A stretch of DNA of 16,609 nucleotides. Source: JBBAFS01 sp041655255. GTDB taxonomy: Bacteria > Spirochaetota > Spirochaetia > Sphaerochaetales > Sphaerochaetaceae. The stretch spans positions 1 to 16,609 of the forward strand of contig JBBAFS010000036.1 in NCBI GenBank assembly GCA_041655255.1, given 5' to 3'. Below the pieces are notes generated by a model. That model did not search any database. It saw nothing but the letters and a program-made list of their open reading frames with translations, and had not been told where the DNA came from. The position numbers and the translations under genes were made by a program. Of this stretch, positions 6,446 through 14,310 are shown in pieces; position 1 is the first letter of the stretch, and each line of letters opens with the position of its first letter.

Positions 6446-7015
6446 ATGGCATTACTATCAGCATTAGAGAAACGAAGAGCCTATAGAGGCATGACTAAAG
6501 AAACAGTAGACAAAGAAACCCTGACACGATTAGCAGAAGCTGCTCGTCTTGCTCCTTCTAGTGGGAACAAACAGCCATGGAGAATCGTCACTGTAGTCGA
6601 TCCTGAGCAATTAAAGAGTCTTGGGACCGCATTAACAGATGGAAACTACTGGGCACTACATGCACCAGTATTAACTGCGTTTGTCACAAATAGCTCTTGG
6701 TCGAATGTTATGGGGAAACGAGAGTACGCCTCATTTGAATTAGGGATGGCTGCTATGGCTTACCAGCTTCAAGCAGTTGAAGAGGGATTACTCGTTCACC
6801 CAATGTCGGGCTTTAATGAAGCAAAAGCAAAAGAAGTACTTGGAATTAACGATGATGAATCAGTTTTTGTTTTGGTTGCTGTAGGGGTTAAAGGGGACAC
6901 TTCGTACCTCGGAGAGAAACACTTAGCACAAGAAACTTCCCCAAGAAACCGAAAAGATCTTAAAGAAATATTTGCCTTTGATTCTTGGAACGAAAATCTC
7001 TATCCAAGTGCTTAA
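6446..7015 (+). CDS. Nitroreductase-family FMN oxidoreductase
   Basis: A 189-residue flavoprotein of the nitroreductase fold, expected to use NAD(P)H to reduce nitro compounds, quinones or another electrophile in the cytosol. The N-terminal FMN-binding stretch is ALEKRRAYRGM (6-16), followed by APSSGNKQPWR (36-46), the usual phosphate and ring contacts. The long helix FELGMAAMAYQLQAVEEGL (97-115) and the FVLVAVG strand follow. The open frame runs 38 codons further up to a TTG, but GAGG at 6436-6439, six bases before the ATG at 6446, and the family N-terminus fix the start. The gene is divergent from the NifX-like gene, and its stop lies only 2 bp from the stop of the convergent helicase gene, with no room for a terminator between them. 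Confidence 0.86.
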   Translation: MALLSALEKRRAYRGMTKETVDKETLTRLAEAARLAPSSGNKQPWRIVTVVDPEQLKSLGTALTDGNYWALHAPVLTAFVTNSSWSNVMGKREYASFELGMAAMAYQLQAVEEGLLVHPMSGFNEAKAKEVLGINDDESVFVLVAVGVKGDTSYLGEKHLAQETSPRNRKDLKEIFAFDSWNENLYPSA

Positions 7016-7017
7016 TT

Positions 7018-9936
7018 TCACCCTCTTTTGGGTGGAGCGCTTGTGATGTATTGATATAAAGAAGATGGTACCGGTTGGCAGAGTGAAAATCTCATTTCAA
7101 CAACCGGTACTTTTTTATTATGCGCATCTACCTTCCATGAATCTTTTGCCGAAGAAGGAATGTACTTAACTTCTCCTAAGTAATATGAATCAGTTCCTTC
7201 ATCGTCACTTTTTTTCACAAACAGATGAAAGCGCAGTGGATTCTCTTGTTGTATGATTGCTTGTATCTCTTTGGATTGAAGAGTTCGAGGAGTTCTTGTT
7301 TCCCATACTAACTCCTTGGGAGAAACAAAGTGATCGCCATAATCAATTAATGGATTATCTACATCTTTGTGGTATGTCACAAAAATAGGACACTCATGTT
7401 TTTTGTAATTCACCTTATACCCATACAAGGTAGAACCCATATCTTTTTCCCAATTCAACAGACGACACACATCTTGGCGTGAATATTTCTGATGTAATGA
7501 AAAATCATTGCTCTGTCGATAAGAGGCATAAAAATGAGAAAACTCATAATGCCCTACTTGTAACACATCTACTAACTCTTGGTAGTACTCCTCATTGAGA
7601 AGCAATGTCTCAAACTCTTCACTGATCGATATCTTATTAGCATCCCAATAACAATAGACAATCTCTTTAAACCGTTTTGTTTGACTTAGTTGATAAAACT
7701 TATTTTGTAGTATTGAGATTGCCCCATGTATTGAAGCTTCTGATGCCTCAAATGTATATTCTTGGGCAATGTAGTGCTGTATATCACCAATAGAGATATC
7801 TCTTTTTTTGGTGAGAAGAAGATTCACAATACTCAGTTCTTGAATACGAATTCCTGGAGCAATAACTTTTGAGAAAAACTCTAAACTTTTAAGGTGAGAT
7901 ATTAACAGAGTTGAATCAGAGATTTCTCTTATCCTTAGTTTAAAATTATAATAACTTTTCGCATAATCAATAAACAAAAGTGGAGAGATGCCCCCTATCT
8001 CAATGGCATCGACCATAGTGGGAATTCTACCGACTTTCATTTTTAGTTTTTCATACGCCTCTTTTAAAAACTTTTGGGTGGCAAAGTTCACTCCATTGAT
8101 TGCTTGATATACTCGCTCTTTTGCTACTTGATCAAATGAGATACTCGACTCCCCATGGATAAGAGATTCAGAAGAGCTAAGTAATTTACGTAGTTGATCT
8201 TTCTTATAGGTAGTATCCCCATACAAAGCTATTGGTATGAGGTAGTTGTTTGTGTAATTACCAATAAAATCGAGAACGATTAAGAACTCTTTGCCAGGAG
8301 ACTTCCTTAATCCTCTTCCGAGTTGTTGGACAAAGATAATAGCGCTTTGTGTTGGTCGTAGCATAATAATCTGGTTTAATGAGGGGATATCGATCCCTTC
8401 ATTTAAGATATCCACTGCTATGAGGTACTCCAATATTCCATCTTCTATATCATCAAAAGCTTGATCTCGGATATAATCACTATCTTGGCCACTTAATGCT
8501 CTTGTCTTAAATCCTCGATTATTGAGTTCGTGTGACAGAAAATGTGCAATGTCGACTCGTGATACAAATATTAAACCCCGCCGATTGGTGTTATCGAACG
8601 TGTATTGTTGAATCCGAGTTATGATGTGCTTTACCCACTGCTTTTTTTCCATAAGGGAGAACTGAGAAAAACTCTCTGCTTGGATACCATCAAATGCTAA
8701 ATCAGAAATACCATAGTAGTGAAACGGTGAGAGTAAGTTAGCCTCTAATGCCTGATTCAATCGTATATCATACGCAATATTGTAATCAAATAGTTCATAG
8801 ATATTCTCATTGTCAGTTCGCTCCGGTGTCGCCGTCATTCCTAAAATAAATTGAGCATCGAAATACGAGAGCACCTTCTTATAAGAGGCTGCTCCTGCAC
8901 GGTGAACTTCATCTATGACGATATAATCGAATTCATCTCTTTGAAACTTTTGTAGCACATCATCTTTAGAAAGTGTTTGAATCATAGAAAACACATATGG
9001 GGCATCCTTATCAAAGAGTGCGTTCCCTCCAAGGAGCGTACATCGTAAAGAAGAACCTATAATCTCTTTGAACTTGTTCATCGACTCTTTTGCAACTTGT
9101 TGACGATGAACGATATACAAAAACTTCTTTGGTCGCACAAAAGCAACATCAAAAGCACTTAAAAAAGTCTTTCCTGTCCCGGTTGCCGAAATTAGTAACG
9201 CTCTCTTTTTCCCCTCTTTTCGTAGGTTCTTCAGTGAAGCGAGTGCCTCTTGTTGCATGGTATTAGCTTCAATAGGCTTCCATAGATTCTCTTCACTCTC
9301 AAGCTCTTGTTGAGCTTCTGGTCGCTTAAATGAGGCGTACTTTCGCTCATATTGTAATATAAGAGCTTCACTCAGAGTGTGAGACGATTCCCACGTATTA
9401 AGAAATTGCTTTTTCACTGATGTATATAATTCATCTTGATCATGGGAAACTACACGAACATTCCACTCATGGGTCGTGGCTAACGCTTTACTAGTGAGAT
9501 TACTACTTCCAATGATGAAAGAAGCATAAGATTTATCCTCTGGGTAAAAGAGATACCCTTTAGCATGCATTGGATATGCCTCTTCCATTGAGAGCCGTGT
9601 CTCAATTGAAGGCGCAAGGCTTGCTAGGGCTCGAAGAGCTTGAGGTTGGGTGAAATTAAGATAATCACCGGTGATGATTCTCCCTTTCACTCCCCGTTGT
9701 GCTGCATCGCGGAGGTCTTGGTAAATCATCCTCAATCCACTTTCAGTAATGAAGGCAACAAACAGATCAAAATAAGAACACGTTCGTAACTCTTGAACAA
9801 GGGTGTTCAATACCTTTCTCTTCGGAGGATCGTTTATTACCAAAGTCGGTTGTAAAGAAGGTTCCAAGGATTCACCATGATTGGTCACTCGTTTTTCGTT
9901 CTGAAGTATGGCAAATGGCTCTTCTAATGTAATCAT
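7018..9936 (-). CDS. PLD-nuclease / SF2 helicase / DUF3427 protein
   Basis: A 972-residue multidomain nucleic-acid enzyme. Residues about 40-190 form a phospholipase D-type nuclease domain with one HKD motif: H124 and K126 in YPMHAKGYL, and GSSN at 143-146. A single motif implies dimerisation to build the active site. Residues about 225-570 are a type III restriction/UvrB-like SF2 helicase: Walker A SATGTGKT (250-257), DEVH (342-345), TAT (368-370), a helicase C lobe with VDILNEGIDIP (508-518) and arginine-finger motif QQLGRGLR (537-544). The C-terminal part, from about residue 700, has the DUF3427 pattern ending in PKELVWET, FHLFVKK, YYLG and VPVVEM. This architecture occurs in restriction-like or repair enzymes, but substrate and function are unproven. 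It is the second gene after the Nudix gene, 7 bp apart. The only ribosome binding site, AAGGAG, lies inside the last Nudix codons about 17 bases before the ATG, suggesting coupled, weak translation. Confidence 0.9.
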   Translation of the reverse strand: MITLEEPFAILQNEKRVTNHGESLEPSLQPTLVINDPPKRKVLNTLVQELRTCSYFDLFVAFITESGLRMIYQDLRDAAQRGVKGRIITGDYLNFTQPQALRALASLAPSIETRLSMEEAYPMHAKGYLFYPEDKSYASFIIGSSNLTSKALATTHEWNVRVVSHDQDELYTSVKKQFLNTWESSHTLSEALILQYERKYASFKRPEAQQELESEENLWKPIEANTMQQEALASLKNLRKEGKKRALLISATGTGKTFLSAFDVAFVRPKKFLYIVHRQQVAKESMNKFKEIIGSSLRCTLLGGNALFDKDAPYVFSMIQTLSKDDVLQKFQRDEFDYIVIDEVHRAGAASYKKVLSYFDAQFILGMTATPERTDNENIYELFDYNIAYDIRLNQALEANLLSPFHYYGISDLAFDGIQAESFSQFSLMEKKQWVKHIITRIQQYTFDNTNRRGLIFVSRVDIAHFLSHELNNRGFKTRALSGQDSDYIRDQAFDDIEDGILEYLIAVDILNEGIDIPSLNQIIMLRPTQSAIIFVQQLGRGLRKSPGKEFLIVLDFIGNYTNNYLIPIALYGDTTYKKDQLRKLLSSSESLIHGESSISFDQVAKERVYQAINGVNFATQKFLKEAYEKLKMKVGRIPTMVDAIEIGGISPLLFIDYAKSYYNFKLRIREISDSTLLISHLKSLEFFSKVIAPGIRIQELSIVNLLLTKKRDISIGDIQHYIAQEYTFEASEASIHGAISILQNKFYQLSQTKRFKEIVYCYWDANKISISEEFETLLLNEEYYQELVDVLQVGHYEFSHFYASYRQSNDFSLHQKYSRQDVCRLLNWEKDMGSTLYGYKVNYKKHECPIFVTYHKDVDNPLIDYGDHFVSPKELVWETRTPRTLQSKEIQAIIQQENPLRFHLFVKKSDDEGTDSYYLGEVKYIPSSAKDSWKVDAHNKKVPVVEMRFSLCQPVPSSLYQYITSAPPKRG

Positions 9937-9943
9937 GGCGCTT

Positions 9944-10333
9944 TTACAGTATCTCCTTTATCTTTTCAACAATGGGGATATCTGCAGCAGCCCATGCAAC
10001 CGAATCGAGTTGATCTATAGCGAGCCATCGACTTTGAAGGTGCTCTTTAAGAATCAATTCTCCTTCAACGATATTACAAAGATATGCTTTTAAGGTGAGA
10101 GTGAATGTATTGTAGGTGTGATACACCTCTTTCAGTAGTTGTTTCACTTCAATCGTAGTTGCAAGCTCCTCTTTTATTTCTCGAATCAAAGCCTCTTTAT
10201 CTGTCTCATGTGCCTCAATCTTTCCACCAGGAAATTCCCATGCATACGCCAACTCCCCCTTATTGGGGCGTTGAGTGGCAAAGACTTTTTTATCTTGAAT
10301 AATAACAGCAGCAACTACATCTATGTGTTTCAT
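9944..10333 (-). CDS. Nudix (MutT-type) hydrolase
   Basis: A 129-residue MutT-like pyrophosphohydrolase, expected to hydrolyse a nucleoside triphosphate, possibly an oxidised or modified one, to the monophosphate. The Nudix box runs from G37: G-x5-E43-x7-REIKEEL (51-57), with Ala58 where the consensus has Gly; the metal-binding glutamates E52, E55 and E56 are intact. The WEFPGGK stretch before it resembles MutT and NudG proteins. Two ATG codons lie six bases apart; the second (10333) is preferred because AGGA lies seven bases before it, while the first (10339) is almost touching that site. It is the first gene of a two-gene unit with the helicase. A perfect 8-bp inverted repeat sits directly upstream. 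Confidence 0.85.
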   Translation of the reverse strand: MKHIDVVAAVIIQDKKVFATQRPNKGELAYAWEFPGGKIEAHETDKEALIREIKEELATTIEVKQLLKEVYHTYNTFTLTLKAYLCNIVEGELILKEHLQSRWLAIDQLDSVAWAAADIPIVEKIKEIL

Positions 10334-10342
10334 CTTCATTTC

Positions 10343-10359
10343 CTAAGATCAGATCTTAG
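10343..10359. repeat. Perfect inverted repeat before the Nudix-helicase unit
   Basis: CTAAGATC-A-GATCTTAG has perfect 8-bp arms and a single centre base. It ends two bases into the ribosome binding site of the Nudix gene, so it can act as an operator or, in the mRNA, as a hairpin touching that site. ATCTTAG recurs at 10394-10400, 41 bp from its copy at 10353-10359. Confidence 0.5.
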
Positions 10360-10388
10360 CAGCTGTGAAGAGAACTTACCACCAAATA

Positions 10389-11622
10389 CTACAATCTTAG
10401 ATGAGCACACGAGATCTGCTTAGCGCTGATAAACCCAATAAGAAGATACAGTGAGGTTGCGATAAACACTAATGTGTAACCCAAAATGGGTACTAATAGA
10501 CCAAAGAGAAATGGAAAGAGCACTTGCATCACTGAACCAAACCCAGAAAGCCCAGTGTAAAGGGCTATGTTATCTTCACTACTGATTTCAATGAGTACTC
10601 CCTGTGAAACAATCTCAAATAACGAAAATGCTGCTCCACTACCGACAAAGACTAAGGCGTACCACATTGGCTTTGGTGGCAGTATAAGGGCAGCTATGGG
10701 AATAGCAGCGCTTAAAACTATGAATGCATACATTAATGGGCGGTAGTACCTATTTTTCGATGTGAGGGCTAATATAGTGTTGGTGATAACAGCTGAGCAC
10801 ATCTGAACAAGTAAGAACATTCCTGTGTGAGAAGGAAGAAGGGTAAATCGTGTTCCACCAAATAACATAAGAAAAGGAAAAACAGATACCACTACCGATG
10901 TTGTGTTCATCAATAGAAGGTAATAGCGAAAATCTCGATTGGTGGTAAAGATCGAGATAAATTGTTTTACCAAAGGCTCTTTCAGAGTTACTTTTTTGGT
11001 ATCGTCGGGCTCTTTAATGAGATAAAACCCTCCAGCAGCTATAAAAAGAAGAACCGCTGCAAAGATGAATAACAAGCGGTAGTTATCTGGGTAAGGAACT
11101 TTTTCTAATACACTGCGGACAATAAGAGCTGAAAGGACAACACCGATACTACTGATCAGCTGTTTTAGAATCATCAACTTTTTCCGCTTCTGTGGAGCAA
11201 TGACTCTTCCCAGAATATCGACATATGAGATATTGGCAAATGCTCCACTGAAGCTAAACAGAGCCATCAGTAGAATAATACACCATATTAACTGTGAACC
11301 TGTGAAAGAGGAGCCTAAGAGCCAACTTAACAGTCCTAATGAGATAATTCGGACATAGATACCTACAATGAGAGAGCTTTTTTTTCTTTCTCTGTTTTTG
11401 AATGAGATGGGCAAAGGGAAGTTGCATCAACTTTGTGCCACCAATCATAATGGCACTGATAATCCCCATGTGTAAGGCTGTCCCTCCGGCACTATTGACC
11501 ATGCTTGGAACAACGGTATTCATATCAATAAAATTGAGAGTTAATGCTAAGAAAAAGGCATGGATTATAAATGCATACCAGTTTCGTTTCAGATGTACAG
11601 AATGTGTCACTTTAAGCTCCAT
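10389..11622 (-). pseudogene. MFS transporter, frameshifted at an A8 run
   Basis: Major-facilitator-type membrane transporter of about 410 residues once the frame is joined; the substrate is unknown. The N-terminal part (from ATG 11622) has MELKVTHSV, a helix HAFFLALTLNFIDMNTVVP and GIISAIMIGGTKLMQLPFAHLIQKQRKKK, and then loses homology and stops. The remaining hydrophobic helices continue in another frame to 10389: SSLIVGIYVRIISLGLL, then the LGRVIAPQKRKKL loop and about ten helices. The switch falls at eight consecutive A on the minus strand (11378-11385); one A fewer would restore a single 410-codon frame. It is therefore a sequencing error, a recent pseudogene, or a gene expressed through polymerase slippage. 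The ATG-proximal binding site is weak. Alone, the long downstream part could start at an internal ATG (11414) but would lack the first two helices. Confidence 0.75.
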
Positions 11623-11637
11623 CTTATATATCTCTTA

Positions 11638-11678
11638 TTGCACCTCTTGTTATACCACGTTACTATAAAGCATGTCAG
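11638..11678. promoter_or_regulatory. Overlapping divergent promoters between the MFS and cNMP-fold genes
   Basis: Leftward: CTGACA (+ strand TGTCAG 11673-11678), an 18-bp spacer and TATAAC (+ strand GTTATA 11649-11654), with TG one base upstream. Rightward: TTGCAC (11638-11643), a 17-bp spacer and TACTAT (11661-11666), with the start of transcription near the A of ATG 11672. The two polymerase footprints overlap almost fully, so only one promoter can be bound at a time. Confidence 0.4.
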
Positions 11679-12142
11679 TCTTAGGTGTTACGAATGAGTT
11701 TCTATCTCACCACAGTATGTTCGGTGGCCTTACAGACGAACAACTAGATATAACTAGGACATTTTTGCACACAGAGACATTTACATCTGGGGAGTCGGTA
11801 TTAGTGCAAGGTGAAGCTAATAACCGTGTCTATTTCATCATTAAAGGATCTGTAGCTGTTCGTAAAAAAGCTCTCTTTGAGCGTGAACTCACAACCTTAA
11901 GCGTAGGAGACTCTTTTGGAGAGATGGAACTCATTGATATCCAAAACTGTGCAGCTTCAATTGTCTGCCTCAGTGATGTAGTGACGGTAACTCTCTCTCA
12001 TTACGATCTACATCGATTATATACAGCTCATCCTGAAATTTTCACCATGATTATAATGAACTTAGCTCGTGATATCAGTAGACGCCTTAGGGCAACTAAC
12101 GATTTGCTCGCTATGGTCAATAAAGTTGATGAGGAGACCTAA
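11672..12142 (+). CDS. Cyclic-nucleotide-binding-fold protein without a DNA-binding domain
   Basis: A 156-residue CRP-type cyclic-nucleotide-binding domain standing alone. The jelly roll is clear: FLSHHSMFGGLTDEQL, then GESVLVQGEANNRVYFIIKGSVAV (40-63), LSVGDSFGEMELID (76-89), and a terminal helix LARDISRRLRATNDLLAMV. The phosphate-binding cassette is altered: after FGEMELIDIQ, NCAAS (92-96) replaces the conserved R-x-A, so the arginine that holds the cyclic phosphate is missing. No helix-turn-helix follows. It may be a degenerate sensor or a protein-interaction module. The start is supported by family fit only; no Shine-Dalgarno precedes ATG 11672, and the predicted promoter implies a leaderless mRNA. 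It is followed after 1 bp by aldehyde dehydrogenase and probably shares its transcript. Confidence 0.82.
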   Translation: MSVLGVTNEFLSHHSMFGGLTDEQLDITRTFLHTETFTSGESVLVQGEANNRVYFIIKGSVAVRKKALFERELTTLSVGDSFGEMELIDIQNCAASIVCLSDVVTVTLSHYDLHRLYTAHPEIFTMIIMNLARDISRRLRATNDLLAMVNKVDEET

Positions 12143-12143
12143 G

Positions 12144-13502
12144 ATGGATATTTCATCATTGGTAAAAAGCCAGCATCATCACTTCTCAATGGGGAAAACA
12201 CTAGATATAGAGAGAAGAAAGAAGCTTCTTAGTCAGCTATATGTGACTATACAACGCAAAGAGAAAGAACTTAGTGAAGCGCTGTACAAAGATCTTGGTA
12301 AAGATGAGGTTGAAAGTTATCTCAGTGAGATAGGAATTGTTCTTTCTGAACTCCGCTATACTATAAAGCACCTTTATCGATGGACAAAACGACAAAAAGT
12401 CAAAACTCCTCTCTCTTTAGCTCCTGCACAGAGTTACTATATATATGTCCCTTATGGGGTAACTCTTATTCTCTCTCCTTGGAACTACCCATTTCAACTA
12501 ACGATGATTCCTCTTATTGGTGCTATTGCAGCAGGAAACACAGCCATAATAAAACCTTCAGCTAAATCAGCTCACACAAGCGCCATCATGGATGAAATTG
12601 TCACACAAGTATTTGATCCACGTGATGCAAAAGTGGTAATGGCCCACCAAGGCAACTACGATGAAATTCTACATCAACCATACAACTACATCTTTTTCAC
12701 CGGTAGCACCACAGTTGGCAAAAAGATCATGAAACGGGCAAGTGAAGATTTAATCCCTCTCACATTAGAATTAGGGGGTAAAAGTCCAACTATTGTAGAT
12801 GAGAGTGCTTCAATTGCCCTTGCGGCAAAGCGAATTGTATTTGGTAAGATGCTCAATGCTGGACAAACATGTGTTGCTCCCGATTTTATCATCGTTCACA
12901 AACAGGTAAAAGAGCAACTCCTTGTTGCATTGCAACAGGAGTTTGAACAAGCGATGAGAGATCACACCTCTTATCCCTCAATTATCAGCGATGATCACTA
13001 CAGTCGATTATTACACCTATTAGAGGGAGAACACCTGTATTACAGTGGTCCTCATGACCCCATTAAAAGGAAAATCCATCCCACAATCCTTGATAAGGTC
13101 AGCCTCGATTCTCCTATTATGAAAGAAGAAATTTTTGGACCACTACTACCTGTTTTGAGTTACTCATCTTGGAGTGAGGTTGAAACTCTTCTTTCTCAAA
13201 CGAAGCATCCGTTGGCATGTTATGTATTTAGTGAACGTCGTGATCGTCAATTGTGGTTTGAGCGCACCTACCAATTTGGTGGAGGGTGTATCAACGATAC
13301 GTTAGTACATGTGAGTTCAACTCATCTCCCATTTGGTGGTGTTGGTCACAGTGGAATGGGTTCGTATCATGGAAAAAAAACATTTGAGACGTTTTCTCAT
13401 GCAAAGAGTATTGTCCACAGTAGTACACGAATTGATGTCCCTATCCGGTATCGTCCCTACACAACGTTAAAAAAAGCCCTTATTCGTCGGTTTTTGAGAT
13501 AG
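12144..13502 (+). CDS. Aldehyde dehydrogenase, class-3-like
   Basis: NAD(P)-dependent aldehyde dehydrogenase (452 residues) oxidising an aldehyde to its acid; its length and KALIRRFLR-type basic C-terminus resemble class-3 and YwdH-like fatty or aromatic aldehyde enzymes, which can be membrane-attached. Catalytic features: SPWNYPF with N114, cofactor lysine K137 in IIKPS, FFTGSTTVG (184-192), general base E209 in LELGGKSP, nucleophile C243 in NAGQTCVAP, then EEIFGP and LPFGGVGHSGMG. The ATG at 12144 is chosen over the upstream frame because GAGGAG (12131-12136) lies seven bases before it and the protein then matches the family. It forms an operon with the cNMP-fold gene. Its last 23 bp overlap the end of the convergent YbaK-type gene. 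Confidence 0.9.
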   Translation: MDISSLVKSQHHHFSMGKTLDIERRKKLLSQLYVTIQRKEKELSEALYKDLGKDEVESYLSEIGIVLSELRYTIKHLYRWTKRQKVKTPLSLAPAQSYYIYVPYGVTLILSPWNYPFQLTMIPLIGAIAAGNTAIIKPSAKSAHTSAIMDEIVTQVFDPRDAKVVMAHQGNYDEILHQPYNYIFFTGSTTVGKKIMKRASEDLIPLTLELGGKSPTIVDESASIALAAKRIVFGKMLNAGQTCVAPDFIIVHKQVKEQLLVALQQEFEQAMRDHTSYPSIISDDHYSRLLHLLEGEHLYYSGPHDPIKRKIHPTILDKVSLDSPIMKEEIFGPLLPVLSYSSWSEVETLLSQTKHPLACYVFSERRDRQLWFERTYQFGGGCINDTLVHVSSTHLPFGGVGHSGMGSYHGKKTFETFSHAKSIVHSSTRIDVPIRYRPYTTLKKALIRRFLR

Positions 13503-13956
13503 TAACATCGACCCACTTACGAGCCTTACTCAGTGTAAACAACTCATCGGGAGTTGTTCTCAGTGCACTAGAAGCCGATCCACTAGCAGGAAAAACAGTT
13601 GAGAGCTTTTTCAACGACTCATCTAAAAACACTTCACAACTTTCAGGTAAATCAAAAGGACACACTCCCCCCACTTCGTATTGGGTGTGTGTAAAAACAC
13701 TCTCTTTATCGAGCATTTTGGCTTTCTTGTTAAAGGTGGATTTGAATTTCTTATTATCGATTCGGGCATCACCAGATGTGACTAACATGATGATATTCTC
13801 CTCTCCCCAAAATGAGAGAGTTTTAGCTATTTGAGCCGGTTCTACCTCTAAAGCAGATGCAGCTAACTCAACTGTTGCTGTAGAGACAGTAAACTCAATA
13901 ATATCTTGATCTTTATTAAACTGTTGCAAGTATGTTCGCACACGTTCTACCGACAT
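13480..13956 (-). CDS. YbaK/EbsC-type aminoacyl-tRNA deacylase family protein
   Basis: A 158-residue protein of the YbaK/ProX editing family, which hydrolyses mischarged aminoacyl-tRNA in trans (for example Cys-tRNA-Pro or Ala-tRNA-Pro). Conserved points: the AKTLSF strand with catalytic-site K45, GDARIDNKKFKSTF (62-75), GGVCPFDLP (96-104) and FPASGSASSALRTTPDEL, all in family order. The ATG at 13956 is chosen because AAGGA lies seven bases upstream; the open frame continues 13 codons to a GTG with no binding site. Substrate specificity cannot be read here. Transcribed alone from its own predicted promoter. Confidence 0.85.
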   Translation of the reverse strand: MSVERVRTYLQQFNKDQDIIEFTVSTATVELAASALEVEPAQIAKTLSFWGEENIIMLVTSGDARIDNKKFKSTFNKKAKMLDKESVFTHTQYEVGGVCPFDLPESCEVFLDESLKKLSTVFPASGSASSALRTTPDELFTLSKARKWVDVTISKTDE

Positions 13957-13985
13957 AACTTCTTCCTTGGTAATATATTGCGTCG

Positions 13986-14015
13986 ATAGTACCACAATCT
14001 TGATTCATGTGGCAA
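13986..14015 (-). promoter_or_regulatory. Predicted promoter of the YbaK-type gene
   Basis: Minus-strand TTGCCA (+ strand TGGCAA 14010-14015), an 18-bp spacer and TACTAT (+ strand ATAGTA 13986-13991), with TG one base upstream, form a good extended -10 promoter. The start would be near 13979, giving a leader of about 22 nt. Confidence 0.5.
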
Positions 14016-14310
14016 TCGATGGGAGAAGTTGTCTGAAGATGTAAGAAGGATGAAAGAAGTAAACTAATGACATGTGCAGTACCTCTTTTTTCAATTTTTT
14101 ATATATGTCATAACATTGGTGTAACAATAAACATGTAATTTGATATAACTAAAAGAATTACTAAAACAGCCTTTATTTTCATAGAAATGTGATAAGTCAT
14201 CACCTCTTACGAATTCACCTCTGAAAAATCGATACTATTGTCATAAGGTTTTTAGAAACATGAGTAATTATTTAACACTTACGGGTAAAATTAAGGCTCT
14301 TGTGACTTTT
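14016..14310. other. Gene-free stretch with a possible orphan promoter
   Basis: No gene of ordinary size is seen. On the plus strand GTAACA (14121-14126), a 17-bp spacer and TATAAC (14144-14149) with TG at 14141-14142 make a plausible promoter reading towards the hairpins at 14311-14357. A small RNA or the 40-codon frame at 14260-14382 could lie behind it. Both are speculative. Confidence 0.3.

Noticed and set aside
7018..9936. Assignment of the helicase to the Mokosh phage-defence system
   Set aside because: Mokosh uses an SF1-type RNA helicase; this protein has SF2 type III restriction/UvrB-like motifs and a DUF3427 tail.
11378..11386. Programmed -1 ribosomal frameshift of the dnaX type at A_AAA_AAG
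   Set aside because: The slippery sequence is there, but a -1 shift leads to a stop after a few codons; restoring the MFS frame needs +1 or loss of one A.
11402..11668. Plus-strand open frame over the 5' part of the MFS gene
   Set aside because: Shadow of the transporter N-terminus and the divergent promoter region; no recognisable protein.
12069..12143. 25-codon upstream extension of aldehyde dehydrogenase
   Set aside because: It overlaps the cNMP-fold gene in another frame, while GAGGAG directly precedes the ATG at 12144.
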